Source: Adiantum capillus-veneris (taxonomy: Eukaryota; Streptophyta; Polypodiopsida; Polypodiales; Pteridaceae). From it: DNA of 64,000 nucleotides. Under the pieces are notes generated by a model. It ran no database searches. It worked only from the letters and a program-made list of their open reading frames with translations, and had not been told where the DNA came from. Of the stretch, positions 33,807 to 45,787 are shown piece by piece. The position numbers were made by a program, and so were the translations under genes. The stretch spans positions 95,706,112 to 95,770,111 of the forward strand of contig CM043945.1 in assembly GCA_014529385.2 (NCBI GenBank), in the 5' to 3' direction. How positions within the stretch are numbered: the stretch's first letter is position 1; each line of letters begins with the position of its first letter.

Positions 33807-34080
33807 GATTAGGGTTCGCGTACAGGCAGCGGGTAGAGATTAGGGTTCGCGTATATGCCAGCTACGCAGAAGGCTGCTGCGCAGAGATTAGGGTTGCGAA
33901 AACGGGTGCAGGGTGCAGCAGGGCCAACACAATGGCATGAACTCCTATCCTGCCTTCTATTCGCGCTGCACGCAGGTGCTTGTTGACTGGTTCGCGCATT
34001 GTTTTTGCAGGCAGACTAGGGTTCGCGTCAGTCTGCAGCAGCCAAATTAGGGTTTGCGTCGCCTTTAGGGTTTGCTGCAG
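33807..34080 (+). promoter_or_regulatory. TTAGGGTT-type motif cluster in LINE-E leader
   Basis: The core TAGGGTT(C/T)GC or a close variant occurs six times (about 33809, 33843, 33889, 34016, 34049 and 34066). This is the reverse complement of the plant telo-box AAACCCTA, a known promoter element of highly expressed plant genes. A role as internal promoter of the LINE is inference. Confidence 0.4.
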
Positions 34081-34508
34081 GAGTCGACAATTCTCTCTCT
34101 CGCAGACTTGCTGGTTCAGCCCTACTGGTCTGCGCAGACCCTTCCCCACCATCGTGTAGCCCTGCTGCTGCTTATCAAGTGCACGCAGGCTACTGAACTG
34201 CTAGAGTGGATAGGCCGTCAACTATTGCGCGCTGAATTGCTGGTGTATAGCAAGTAGCGCATGAGGGGTAGAGCAAGCAGCATGTGCTGAGCGAAGTAGG
34301 CAGCATACACTGGATAGTGCGAGTGGTGTACGTGGCAGGTGGGTCTATTTGTAGCAGACCTGGGACAGTTTGCGCAGCAAGTCGTGACAAGGTGGAAAAG
34401 CAGCACATGAGGCCACAAAGCAACGGGCATTTGTGAGGTTGGGTTGTAGCAACATCCTTGCGAGCGCTAACGACAGCTCTGGCTCACGACGGCAGCAAGG
34501 GGAAGGCA

Positions 34509-34543
<35 letters not shown>

Positions 34544-34688
34544 GAGGTGCCAGCTAGCCAATCGCGTGGAGCTCATAGTATTAACCATCGCATTTAGCGA
34601 GTGCGGGTTGGAGCATCAGAACCCCATCAGTACTCAGCAGTGTTACTAAACACGAGTAGAACTGAGGGCCTGCGCCACAGGGGCCGTT

Positions 34689-35633
34689 ATGATGGAGGTC
34701 ATGAGCGCTTCACCAATTTGCAAGTCCCGTACGAAGGCAACCTTCATGCTTACAAACAAGCGGATAACACAAGTGGAAAGGGAGATGAAGGAATGGAAAG
34801 CGAAGATGAAAGGATGGTGGAAGGAGCAGGCCAACCTTCTTCAAATGTTCCTCAACGAAGGCACGCAATGGAAGGAGGAGAAAGAGGACCTGTACGTAGA
34901 GATACAAGCACTTAAGGCGAATTCACAAGCACTCAAAGAAGAGGTCTCAGCCCTCAAGCGAGAGCTTGCTGATAGAGCAAGCAATGGACTAGAGGAAGGT
35001 GAATTCCAGCCCTCGATGATAGAGGAAATCAAGGTCATCAAGGTACAGGTACAGATCATCAAAGAGGAAGAGAAACAGAATGGGGCAAAGACGTCTTCGT
35101 GGGTGGATGTAATCACGAAGACACAGAAGAAGGCCGATGAGGCCGAGAAATGGATAGAAGTCGCTAAGAAAGGGAAAGGGAAAGAAACCACATCTATCCC
35201 CACTCCTACAATCATCAACATGACTTTAGAAGAAGAGCAGCGAAGGAAGATTAGAGCTCTACACATATGAATAACCGGTCTTAAAGACCGAGATGATGTG
35301 GAAGGGGAAGTCAAAGAACTTCTCCGCATGATGGGTAGTGAGGCTACTCATACAAAGGCATGGAGGGTAGGGAAGAATACACAAGGAAATGGGGAGACTT
35401 CAAAGGAATGAGCTCTAATCATGCGCTTCCCATCCATGGAGGCAAAGAAGGACTTCTTGAAGAAGAGTCCTACACTAAAGAAAACAGGCATATTCCTTGG
35501 AGATGACCTCACACTCACACAGCTTGCTCATATGAAAGAAGTTATGCCCGAGATAATGACAGCTCGAGAGAAGGGGAAAGTGGCCTTCTACACGGATGAA
35601 CGAGTGGTTATTCTGGAGAAGCACCCCGCATGA
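34689..35633 (+). pseudogene. LINE-E ORF1, coiled-coil RNA-binding protein
   Basis: The start at 34689 gives MMEVMSASPICKS, then a strongly charged helix with heptad spacing (VEREMKEWKAKMKGWWKEQA, QALKEEVSALKREL), as in LINE ORF1 chaperones. Two in-frame stops interrupt it: TGA at 35268 (a likely CGA-to-TGA change, since LINE-A reads RVTGLKD at the matching site) and TGA at 35409. The frame continues as ITGLKDRDDVEGEVKELL and KKTGIFLGDDLTLTQLAHMK to 35633. LINE-A has the second half at 51559-51194. Confidence 0.8.
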
Positions 35634-35663
35634 CGGTGCGAGACCTGTGGGACCACACTCAAA

Positions 35664-38472
35664 GTGGCTACATGGAATTGTAATGGATCTTTGCACCTTG
35701 ATGTAGGGGCATTTGAGGATAGTTTCACAGGGAGAGACATCATTTTCTACTCTGAGACGAATCAGGCCCCGGGGCAGTCCATGCCCCATGTGAGCGGATA
35801 CAGATGGGAGACAACTTGCAGACAGGAGACTCGATCAGAGCACAGAGGATGAGGTTCAGGAGGAGTGGCAGTCTTATTCAGGGAGGAGCTATAGTCTCTG
35901 ATACATATAGCTGGGAGGGATGAGCATGCTAGTTACATGTGGGTGAGACTGAAGGCAGAGACAGGCAAATATCTCTACATTGCTCTTTGCTGTTTCCCTC
36001 CTAGTACATCAGTTATGCATCACCTAGAAGACAATCCCCCTTCTCTATTTTGGATGATGATATATGGGAGTTTTCCAGAGATGGCGACATTATTATATTG
36101 GGGGATTTCGATGCTAGGCCTGCCCATCACCAGACAGTATTCTATGATACCTTAGAGGAGTTGATGCGAGAGCTTGATATTATAGAAGTGGGACAGTCTA
36201 GATTATCACAGGATGAGGAGCACACTGAGTATGGCAGATACTTGATTGATATGGGGACTTTACATGGATTGGCCATTTTGAATGGCTTGCAGAGATTCCC
36301 TACAGAAGCAAGTGGTTTTACATGCTTTCTACATCGGCATGGCGCTAGTATAGTGGATTATGTTATGGCTTCGCCAGGACTCATTCGTTCATGATCTGTC
36401 TCAGTTGTTTATGAGTCAGGACTCTAGTGAGGCGTGGAGGCTTTTCAATGAGCACTCTCGATCGCCAGCCATCACTTCCACAGAGACATGGGGGGATTAT
36501 GCTACATCTCTCTATACAGCTTCGGGGCAGCCACCTTTGCCTGACCCTCCAGAGGCATGCCCAGAAACATATACTTTATTTATTGCTAAGAGGGTAAGGA
36601 AAACCATTGACAAGATGAAGACAGGAAGAGCACAGGATCATGATGGTCTGGTAGAAGAGCACTTTATCCATGCCAGAGATATGCTTGCAAAGACTCTTGC
36701 TATGATGTTTAATAGAGCCATGTACGAGGGTTTCCCTGAGACTTGGAGTATGTCCACTATTGTGCCTATCTTCAAGTTGGGAGATCCTATATTTCCTGGG
36801 ATTTATCGAACCATCATGGTTGGTCACACTCTGGCTAGGCTATATGCATCAATTCTTGAGCATGATTTGAGTGGATGGGCAGAGAGAGAGGGCATACAGG
36901 CAGCAGGACATGCAAGGTTCAGGAGAGGTTTCTCCACTCTTGATCAGATTTTGACACTCAGAGCATTACTGAGGAGGGTAGACACCATGGCAGGAGCATA
37001 TATTGTAGCTTTGTGGATTTCCGTAAAGCCTTTGATACAATGCCACGAGCCAGACTCATACGCAGATTGCAAGACATGGGGGTGCCCACATAACTAATCT
37101 GGGGGATCTTAGCTTTATACAGGATAGTGGTAGGACAGGTACGCACTACACAGGGCATGTGTGACATGGTTCACTCCACCATTGGGGTGAAGTAGGGTTG
37201 TCCCCTATCTCCGACTCTCTTTGAGATATATGTAGATGAGTTTTCAGATTATGTACAGACAGAGGGGTGATAGAGGTGCTCAGCTTGCAGGGACATGGAT
37301 TCCATTGCTATTATATGCTGATGGTATTGTGTTGATCTCAGATTCTTCAGAGGGGATGCAACGTCATTTGGATGCATTGCATGTATTTGCACGAGACAGT
37401 GGATTGTCTATGAACCTTAGTAAGACCAAGGTAATGGTGTCTTAACACCATGGCACCGTGGGTAAGGAGGTCCTCCCCCACTTGTACATATGGTCGAGAG
37501 ACTGTGGAGTATGCAGATACATACACTTATCTTGGGGCGGTTTTCAGTGGTCCAATATTTTCCATGAGGCGTGCAACAGATACGCGATTGACCAGAGCCT
37601 ATGCAGCATTGGGGAGACTTGAGAGGATATGTTCGCAGGTTCAGTGATACATACACTTATCTTGGGGCGGCTTTCAGTGGTCCAGTATTTTCCCTGAGGC
37701 GTACAACAGATACGCGATTGACCAGAGCCTATGCAGCATTGGGGAGACTTGAGAGGATATGTTCGCAGGTTCAGTTCCAGGAACCTCGGAAAAAGCTTTG
37801 GCTCTTTGACACTTTGGTCACTTTTGCCATGCTGTACGGAGTGGAGATATGGGGCCCCTCAGTTGATCATCATAGCAGAGCTTGAAGTACTCATGGATGG
37901 AGATGTATAAAGAAGCCTTTGGTGTCTATGATTTCTCGGATGATTAGGGCCAAGGCCTCAACACCACATGACCTTGTTAGGGTGGAGCTCGCTACTCCTC
38001 CATTGGTAGTGGAGACACTCACTCAATCAGTTTCATTGATGCATAGCACTTGGGCTCTCCCTAGAGACAGATATGCTGGATTAGCACTAGATTCTTCGCG
38101 AAAACTGGCATTGTAGGGAGATAGATCATGCTGGTATGCAGAGATGGCATCTTGGTTTCAGTTACATGGCTTTAGTATGGATCGGCTACCCCCATTTCGG
38201 TACTCTCTAGCACCCTCCATCTCCCTGACTAGGGCAGAGATTACCAGGTTCATCAGACAGGACTTGATTTAGTTGGATATGAAGAGGACATGGATACAAC
38301 CTACACATGAGCTAGGTACGAAGATGACTTTCTATAGAGAGCATCTCCTCCAACTCACGGAGGATGGTTTTGTGATTAGACCAGGACTGCCAACATTGAG
38401 AAGTGGGGAAGGGGGTGCTCTTATCAAGCCAACCAGAGAAGGGGGCGCTAGGAAGAGAGAGGGTGAGTGAGA
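35664..38472 (+). pseudogene. LINE-E ORF2, endonuclease and reverse transcriptase
   Basis: Codes for target nicking and reverse transcription. Endonuclease: VATWNCNGSLHLDVGAF, IIFYSETNQAPG and GDIIILGDFDARP (about 36080-36115), then SIVDYVMASPG. The linker is largely missing between about 36390 and 36410. RT: KMKTGRAQDHDGLVEEHF (36612), YRTIMVGHTLARLYASIL (36800), FVDFRKAFDTMPRARLI (37012), GCPLSPTLFEIYVDEF (37198). The palm motif reads YADGIVLIS at about 37314, so the second catalytic Asp of YADD is Gly. Several stops and frameshifts occur, and a 130-bp tandem duplication follows. The tail ends at about 38472. Confidence 0.85.
37516..37775 (+). repeat. 130-bp tandem duplication in LINE-E
   Basis: 37516-37645 and 37646-37775 both begin 'gatacatacacttatcttgg' and end 'gttcgcaggttcagt', with very few differences. 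The duplication falls just after the reverse transcriptase domain. Confidence 0.95.
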
Positions 38473-39268
38473 GTGAGAGAGCTAGTTTGCATTGGTAAGT
38501 GTGCCAAGTGGCACACTTAATAACTTAAAAAACCTTTCAACTTTCAAATTTAAAAGTTCATAAGCTATTTCACAACTGCACACATGGATGCAACCAATGA
38601 AATTTTAGCTGCTCCCTAGCACAATGCCGTACCGGCACCGCTCTGGCATTACCTGTTCGCACTTGTCCGACATTTGGTCCAGCATAAACAATTCAAAATA
38701 TATTAACTGACTTATCCTAAGGCCGTAAAATAATTCAGGCCTTAGGGTTACTGCTCTAAGGACCCCATCTCATTCGTGTGCTTGCACTAGCGCATGTCAT
38801 TTTTTGAGCCTGAAATTTGAGGCTACTTACTGTCTACCCCTTCATTGAAGACCCGATTTCCCAATCACTAGGGCTTCATGGTATTTTTTGCTAGGATCTC
38901 CCTGAGGTGGTCTAGCCCAAATTTGGGGGCACCTGAGGCCCTAGAACTGCTAGTTCTATTCTGATGTGCACACCTAATTAGATAATTATTTTCTCGTAAA
39001 TAAATTAATTATTTACAAAGTTTGACATTGTTACAATAGCCTTTTGGATACTGATGTATATGTATATAATACTTCGAATGTCAAAGAACTCCATTGTATC
39101 AGCTCACCCTTTGTATCAGCTTTCACCCCACCCCTACCCACTATTTTCTTTTCAGTTCTTTGTACTTTTTGTACCCTGACCTCGTATTAGATTCACCACA
39201 TGTAACCTTTTGGTCTCATAGGTCATCTTGACTTTTGAAGACGTTAATATTATATTTCATTTCATTTC
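38473..39268 (+). other. LINE-E 3' untranslated region
   Basis: No coding frame. AT-rich sequence with GAGA-type strings at its start and three TTTCA repeats at its end, which act as the likely 3' tail before the CT/CA run of the Copia-D LTR. Confidence 0.6.
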
Positions 39269-39462
<194 letters not shown>

Positions 39463-39494
39463 CACTACAAGAGGTTGTGTGCTCTTGTGACGCT

Positions 39495-39740
39495 ATTAGC
39501 GACGGAAATACATTGGGTTTTTATAACCCCCGGCGTCGCTAAAATCGTCGCTACGAGCGTCGCTACAAGAGCGTCGCTATAGGCGTCACTATATGCGTCG
39601 CTATATGCGTCGCTATATGCGTCGCTATATAGCGACGCATATAGCGACGCCTATAGCGACGTTTACACAGAAGACTATAGCGACGCTCATAGCGACGCTA
39701 CAGAGCCATAAATAGCGACGCTTATAGCGACGCCCGAGAG
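39495..39740. repeat. CACTA-F left subterminal repeat array with perfect 44-bp palindrome
   Basis: About a dozen copies of GCGTCGCTA or its complement TAGCGACGC. 39607-39650 is a perfect palindrome with 22-bp arms, centred on CTATATAG. In Spm-type elements, subterminal repeats are binding sites for the TNPA protein; the same role here is inference. A separate hairpin follows at 39752-39780 (GGTGGCA...TGCCACC). Confidence 0.9.
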
Positions 39741-40098
39741 AATTTTTTTTTGGTGGCAAGGCATTCAATGCCCTGCCACCCATCAACCATATTGTACTTG
39801 ATTCACTTTTTAAAAAAAGTGCAAAGGTAGATAATAGACCCAAAATAGTCACCCACAAGACGCATTGTTTGCAAAATTGACAATTGTACACATCATAAGC
39901 AAAATGAATTGATTAGCAAATGTAATAATGACAATTGTACAACATCATAGGCATAAAGAATTGATTGGCAAAAGGAACTGTGGTGACAAATGTAATAATA
40001 TACATGGTTCAAAAAGACGTATAAAATCCGTCTCATGATACATAAGCTATGAGAAACCCTAAACTAATGCTATCTAGCTACGGCTAAACTGACGTCGT

Positions 40099-41412
40099 CT
40101 AGTCAGACGTCTCATTGCGTCCAAGCGGCGTATCTGTCGGATTCTGCAAAAAAAGACAATAAGACAGCTTTCAGTAAGTATAAACATATAACGACATTTA
40201 TAAAACAATACAAAAAATAAAAAAGAGTAAACCCTAATACTAACCATGCCGCCGTGAGAAATGAAAATGTCCATCAGGGCGTTTAAGCCCTTCCTGCCTG
40301 CGTACTCGCGCTCGTACGGTGTGGGATCACGTCCTGTCATCGACCACTGTCAAAACATACAAAGATTTCATTATGTTAGAACTAAAAAACTCATAAACCC
40401 TAAACTATCGAACATGCATAAAGAGCAATGTGAAAACACTTACAAAATCGGCCTCAAATGATGCCCATCCACCGCTCCCCAAGTGGTGCGAGCTCCCTGC
40501 CTCTACTCGCGCTCTGGCTGCATCCTTTTGTTGCTTCCACTTGTCGGGATTCTCGCGCGCTGCTTTCTTCGCATTCTTCTAATCTTCTTTGGCCAGCCAA
40601 TCTGGCTTGTTCCACCCATTCTTGATTGCTTTTTGCACTTCGGAACGCTTGTGTTTGCAGTATTCGCGCATTCGAATCTTCATCAGGTCTTCATTGAAGC
40701 GCTGATCCCGTGTTGGAACGGGAAACTCATCATGAAGTATGCTGATGACTCTGTTTTTTAAATCACTTGGTACTTCACTCCATTTGTTTAGTATGTAGTG
40801 TTTAAACAGCTGAGAGCAAAGACCACACATGCGCGAGATCACCTTCTTGCCGTCATCATCCATGATGATGCCGCCGCTGATGTCGACGGAGTAAGGCAAG
40901 CCCTCTGGCCGGTGACGCGTGAACCTGGGTGTCCCGGCAGGGGTCTCTAGTGGCGTGTTGATGGGGGTACGGACGTCAGGTGTCTCCACCGGCGTCTGGG
41001 CTCCGAAGCGAGGAGTGTCGAGTGGGGTGGCTCCTGGCGGAGTAGGTAGAGGTGTGTAGCTTCTAGGAACAGTCAGCCGTGCAAAACCTGGCGTAGATGG
41101 CGATGCTGTGGCTGGTGTGGGGGCGGGCAAAGAAGGGGAGGGTAAAGAGCCTCGTCGAACACGAGGCGGTGTGGAGGCATCGGTGGTGGAATCCCCACAA
41201 CAACCGCCACCGCCACCACTAGAGCGCCGGTGTCTAGACGAGTGTGAAGCTCGTCTCGTCGACGCCGAAGCTTCGGAGCGCGCCGAATGCTCCGAAAGAG
41301 AGGGAGATGCGGATGGAGTAGGAACGCGCGATGATGCGCCAGAGCGATGACGCTCCACGTACCACTGTCTCTGCTGCGGTGACAAAGAAGAAAGAAACTC
41401 CTCATCATCCAT
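40099..41412 (-). pseudogene. CACTA-F second gene, Transposase_24-like (TNPA/TNP1 type)
   Basis: The ATG at 41412 gives MDDEEFLSSLSPQQRQW, followed by a Ser/Arg/Pro-rich region with Thr-Pro repeats (TPLPTPPGATPLDTP, TPINTPLETPAGTP). The conserved domain is FKHYILNKWSEVPSDLKNRV and then AIKNGWNKPDWL. A TAG at 40579-40581 interrupts the frame, but the same frame goes on (KNAKKAARENPDKWKQ, GSGGWASF) to a splice donor at 40443. The next exon (40346-40245) reads WSMTGRDPTPYEREYAGRKG and the last (40143-40099) ends at TAG. Introns at 40347-40443 and 40144-40244 have GT-AG ends. The family binds subterminal repeats and assists transposition. One nonsense change appears to be the main lesion. Confidence 0.8.
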
Positions 41413-41684
41413 ACCTGCATTAAACACACGAATATTTAAACTTAATATTGAATGAATAGAGTAGACAATGACGCAAAGACCATTAAATACAATGACGTAA
41501 TGACGCATATAAATACAATGACGCAATGAATCGAGTGATAGAAGAGGCAAGTCGAAAACTCAGAATTTTCAATCAAAAGATGTGAGCGCGAGTAGAAAAG
41601 AGTGTTATACACCATGGAAGGTACTTAGAGAGCCAGAGCTTTTACAACACGGAGCAAAATTGTTCAAATACAATATTTGTGTCC

Positions 41685-44600
41685 TTAAGAGATCTCTCTC
41701 TCATCCTCGCATAACTCAGCATAACTTCCTATATCTATATAGAGCTCTCCGTTTAAACACATATCCTCTGTTTCATTTTGTAGCTCCTCTGCATGCACCC
41801 CATATAGAGTAGTAGCATCTTGATGCTCGTCTGGCACCACCGCAGCGGCTTCTGATTGAGCATCTTCTCTGATCTCCTCCATTGATGTCGTTGTGATTGG
41901 CACATGGTAGCCTTCATACGTCCTTGCACTACGAGGGGCTACCTCTATGACGTACCACCAGTTTGATGTAGACTTTGTAGGATGAAATATTACCTGCCAG
42001 AGCCACATAACTTACATGAGAGCTTTTAAGCACATAACTTGTAAAAGGGGGATGTTAACTATTTACATACTTACTTGTTCACAATGCTCGGGTAGTACGA
42101 AAGTGTCTCTTAGGTCAGTCCATTTCTTAGTAGAATCCACCTAAAGAAAACCAGACTCTCCTCTACGCACAGTAGCGTTGCGACCCTCCATGATTATCTT
42201 GAACCATTGCACGTCGAACAAGTCGACAAAAAATCCTCTGTAATCGATCCTCAAAATCTCTTGCAGCGTGCCGAAGTAAGTGAGTTCCGCCACCACAGGA
42301 TCTGCATCAGGAACGTCGTCGACTAGACTGTTCAAATTTTGCCATGATTCCACAATCTTGAGTAAAACGCTTTTTGTCGATTCGTTCCACCCTAAAATGT
42401 CGACCTTTACACCATGCTGTTGTGTATGACTTATACTACAACGAACAAAGATTATGAGTGGTTGTTCAAACGTTTATAAATAAAGTCACTTGCTAGTCGT
42501 ACATTGCAAACTTACCTTGGTCGCGCAACCCCGAGAGTACTCCCACTCTTCTTCACTCACTTCGTCACCGCATTGTTGTGCGCTTTTCAATTGGTTGTGC
42601 AACCATCTTAAGCTCATGAAGGTTGGTAGGCTCTCCAGAACCGCTGGATAGTGCATCGGTGGTCGTCTTCCCCGTCTCCACTCGATTCGTGCCCTTTGTC
42701 GCTCTTGCTTTGCATCCTCATATTGTGAAATCCACTTTTGCATCACTGGATTGTGAAGCATGCAAAATCGGTTGATTTTAGCCTCTAGATCTTCCGTCAT
42801 CTTCTTCTCAACACCGAGATTGCACATGAAAATCCCAGATATGCGCTCATCATCTATGGTTCGCCATAGCGTGTCCCGGGATTTATCAAATCCGTCTAGC
42901 CACTCTCCAATGTACACTAGGGACTCTGATACCAACCAACCTTCTGCCATGCTACCCTCCGGACGTGCCTTTTGACGCACATATCCCTTAAGCTTTTCAT
43001 GAAACGCTCTAAGAAGAACATCCATCTGGAATGAACTGTGCCAGCTATTTCCACCTCATCAACTATGTGAACAAGAAGATGCACCTGAATGGTTAGCATT
43101 GTAGTAGGAAAATGTTTTTCAAACATGCACACAAGCTCCGCAACATTTAGTTTGGCGAATGGTATGGAGTCTACGTTGATCTCCTTTTGTGAGATCCATT
43201 GCACCAGCTTTGCAAGTTTGTAGATTGTGTTACGGATGTCGAGAGACAAACATCCCTCAATGGCAACCGGTAAAATAAACTGTAAAGTATGTGCAGCAAT
43301 GATATTAAAGTCCACATTTTATGCAATGATATTAAAGTCCACTATGAACGTACCTGACACATTTTATGCCAATCGTGTGACTTCAAACCGGTAAGCTTTC
43401 CTTCTTTAGTAAAACACGTTCGGAGCGAGTGCATTACGCCAGTGGGGGTTCGCAAAGATCGAATGGTCTCTTTTACTTTGCGTTCTTGGGCTCCTGTGAA
43501 AATCCATGGTGCTTTAGGGAGTTTTATCGATCCATCAGACGCTGTTTGCGGCCAATATTGCTCCATACGATCCACATTTCTAAGGTCAACTCTGGCTCCC
43601 AAAGTATCTTTCTTGCCGGTCAAATGGTCCCATAGTAGATTACCCACATTCTTGAATATGTGCATTGGATCGAGCAAGTGATTGATCATGAGTCGCGGCC
43701 AGTATGGTAACTCGTACCATAGAGATAGTCTCTTCATCCCTGGAGGCAATCCGTCAAGGATGCTTGTGCAGACATCCTTGGTGGCTCTCTTCCCAAAAAG
43801 CCGTCGCGTAACACATGATTCTCTGGAAGATACGCTTGATGACCTTCTTAGATTTGCTTCTTCAGTGAGGGTGCCCTACGTGCATTCAGTCTAGGTCCAC
43901 ATGTGACATATGCTCTGTATCCGCTTGTTTGAAGCCCTGCATGTATACACATGATAATAGATCAACTATGGAAAAAAACAAGATTTACAGTGTCTGAGTG
44001 AGGAGTGTCAATAGATCACCTGAGCATTCTGTTAGCCCGGGATAGTCATGCATGGTCCACATTAGAATGCCTCTGATCAAAGCATTCCGTCGTCCTGTGT
44101 GTCGGCTCATATCCACCACCTCTATGCCAATCCACAATTGTTGTAGCTCTTCCAATAGTGGACGAAGATACACATCCATATTCCCCACTTTATATCGCCC
44201 TGGCACAATCAAGCTTAGCCATAGGTGCCCCTTCTTCGTAGTCAACCACGGGGGAATGTTGTAGTTGACGATGACAACGGGCCATACACTGTAAGATGTT
44301 GATCTTTGACCAAATGGATTTACGCCATCCATAGCCAGGCCTAAGCGCAAATTTCGAGCTTCCCTGGCAAAATCCGACCATGTTCCATCTATATGTTTCC
44401 ACGCTACGCAATCTGCAGGAATTCGTAGCACACCATCCGAAGATTTATTCTCCTCATGCCATGATGCTAGGGCGGCCATGGACTTACATTCGAAGAAATG
44501 CTTGATGCGAGGAAGCAGAGGGAAATGTCGCAAAACCTTTTGTGGAATTTTTGTCCCGTGGCGATCTACTCGATATCTTTCGGAATCACATTTCGGACAC

Positions 44601-45388
44601 TTCTCCATGTCTATGTATTCCCCTCTGAAAAGAATGCAGTCATTAGGACAAGCGTGGATAGAATTGTAATCCATCCCCAAGTTTCGCAAAATCTTTCTTA
44701 CTTCATCTCGGGAATCTGACATCACATTGTCAGCTGGTAGTATGTGCTCTTTCAGCAATCTACACAACATAAAAATATGATACAGTCGTGTAAAAATCTA
44801 TCAGATCATTATACATTTAGAGTTCTATTAAAGTAAACTAATTGTAATAGATCACCTGAAAAGCGCTGTGACGCTAGTGTCACTCCATCCAAACTTTGCC
44901 TGCATGTTGAGAAGAACCAGGAGTGCTTTCAATCTAGACATACGTGCTCCATTATACAATGGCGTATCGGCTTCACTTTTCATATCATCATAGATAAGCC
45001 TTTCTGAATCCATGATCGTCTCGATCATTTCATCAATCTCGGGCTCAAACATTGCCTCGTTGGGAATGTGCTCTGCATGATCATCCCCCGAGCTGTCAGA
45101 GGCTACATCTTGTGGCCTCACATATGCTGCTTGACCAAAGCGCCTGCGAACACGTCTATTGGGTTGCAAGATTGCTGCTTGTTGGCCAGCGTCAGAGTCC
45201 GACGAGTTATAATTGGCAACAACTCGATCTATAATAGATGGATCGAACTCGCCAAATTCGCGAACGTGTTGCAAAGAAACACGTCTTGTCCGTCGCACAG
45301 CATGCTTGCATTGATTACAAGGACATAAGACCCTCGTTGAGAGATAGGTGTTTCGGTTGGACAGTCCCACATCCTCGTCGCTACTCAT
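41685..45388 (-). pseudogene. CACTA-F transposase, TNP2-like (Transposase_21)
   Basis: Exon 1 (45388-44856) opens MSSDEDVG and carries a CPCNQCKH Transpos_assoc-type motif. It splices (intron 44760-44855, GT-AG) to the catalytic region at 44759-44020: YNSIHACPNDCILFRGEY, CPKC, LRHFPLLPRIKHFF, LGLAMDGVNPFG, WPVVIVNYNIPPWL, PGRYKVGNMDVYLRPLLEEL, all typical of TNP2. Next come 43938-43354 (LPPGMKRLSLWYELPYWP, LDPMHIFKNVGNLLWDHLTG, LKSHDWHKM), an intron at 43280-43353, the DUF4218-like FILPVAIEGCL...ERFMK, and DUF4216-like parts at 42353-42141 and 42008-41685. A TAA near 43852, a frameshift near 43790 and another near 42990 break it. The protein would cut and join the transposon ends. Confidence 0.9.
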
Positions 45389-45450
45389 AATGAGGATAAA
45401 AAACTTATAACCTGGACAACAAATTTAATATTCTATTGGCATTCTTCGTC

Positions 45451-45453
<3 letters not shown>

Positions 45454-45494
<41 letters not shown>
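45454..45494. repeat. (CT)n microsatellite in CACTA-F
   Basis: About 41 bp of CT repeat, 65 bp upstream of the transposase start. Confidence 0.95.
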
Positions 45495-45496
<2 letters not shown>

Positions 45497-45787
45497 ACCT
45501 CACATTCTCTAGTCATGTCCAATCCCCGCACACCTCGGTCTAGAGGTGCACGGAGATCAGAACCACCGGGTTATAATCTCGTCTTTATTGGTCAATACCT
45601 ATATTTGTGGGTACCAGAAATCTACACACCCACGTCTACATGATACTGCATGTAGTGGACAAAACCCCTTTGCCTCTTCTCTAGCTGTAGCACTTCACTT
45701 CATCTTAACATCTTTTCACAGTAGATCTTTTCACTGTTCGTCTAACTCTAAACCCTAAACCGTAAGTAATTCTTGCGTGGACTCGAT

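Larger units (their letters stand above)
33795..39268 (+). mobile_element. LINE-E, non-LTR retrotransposon inserted in the Copia-D LTR
   Basis: About 5.5 kb with a 5' leader, ORF1, ORF2 (endonuclease and reverse transcriptase) and a 3' UTR ending 'atttcatttcatttcatt' rather than poly-A. CT runs on both sides (33759-33794 and 39270-39290) may form the target duplication. It retains a 5' UTR, so it is not severely 5'-truncated. Stops, frameshifts, a deletion and a tandem duplication make it inactive. LINE-A is a close relative. Confidence 0.85.

Noticed and set aside
33807-34080. interstitial telomere tract
   Set aside because: The TTAGGGTT motifs are dispersed and each followed by CGCG-type sequence, not tandem TTTAGGG. 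They belong to the LINE-E leader.
40579-41550. start of the CACTA second gene at the Met at 41550
   Set aside because: The extra 46 residues are AT-rich and come before an AG splice-acceptor-like site next to MDDEEF. The start at 41412 is preferred.
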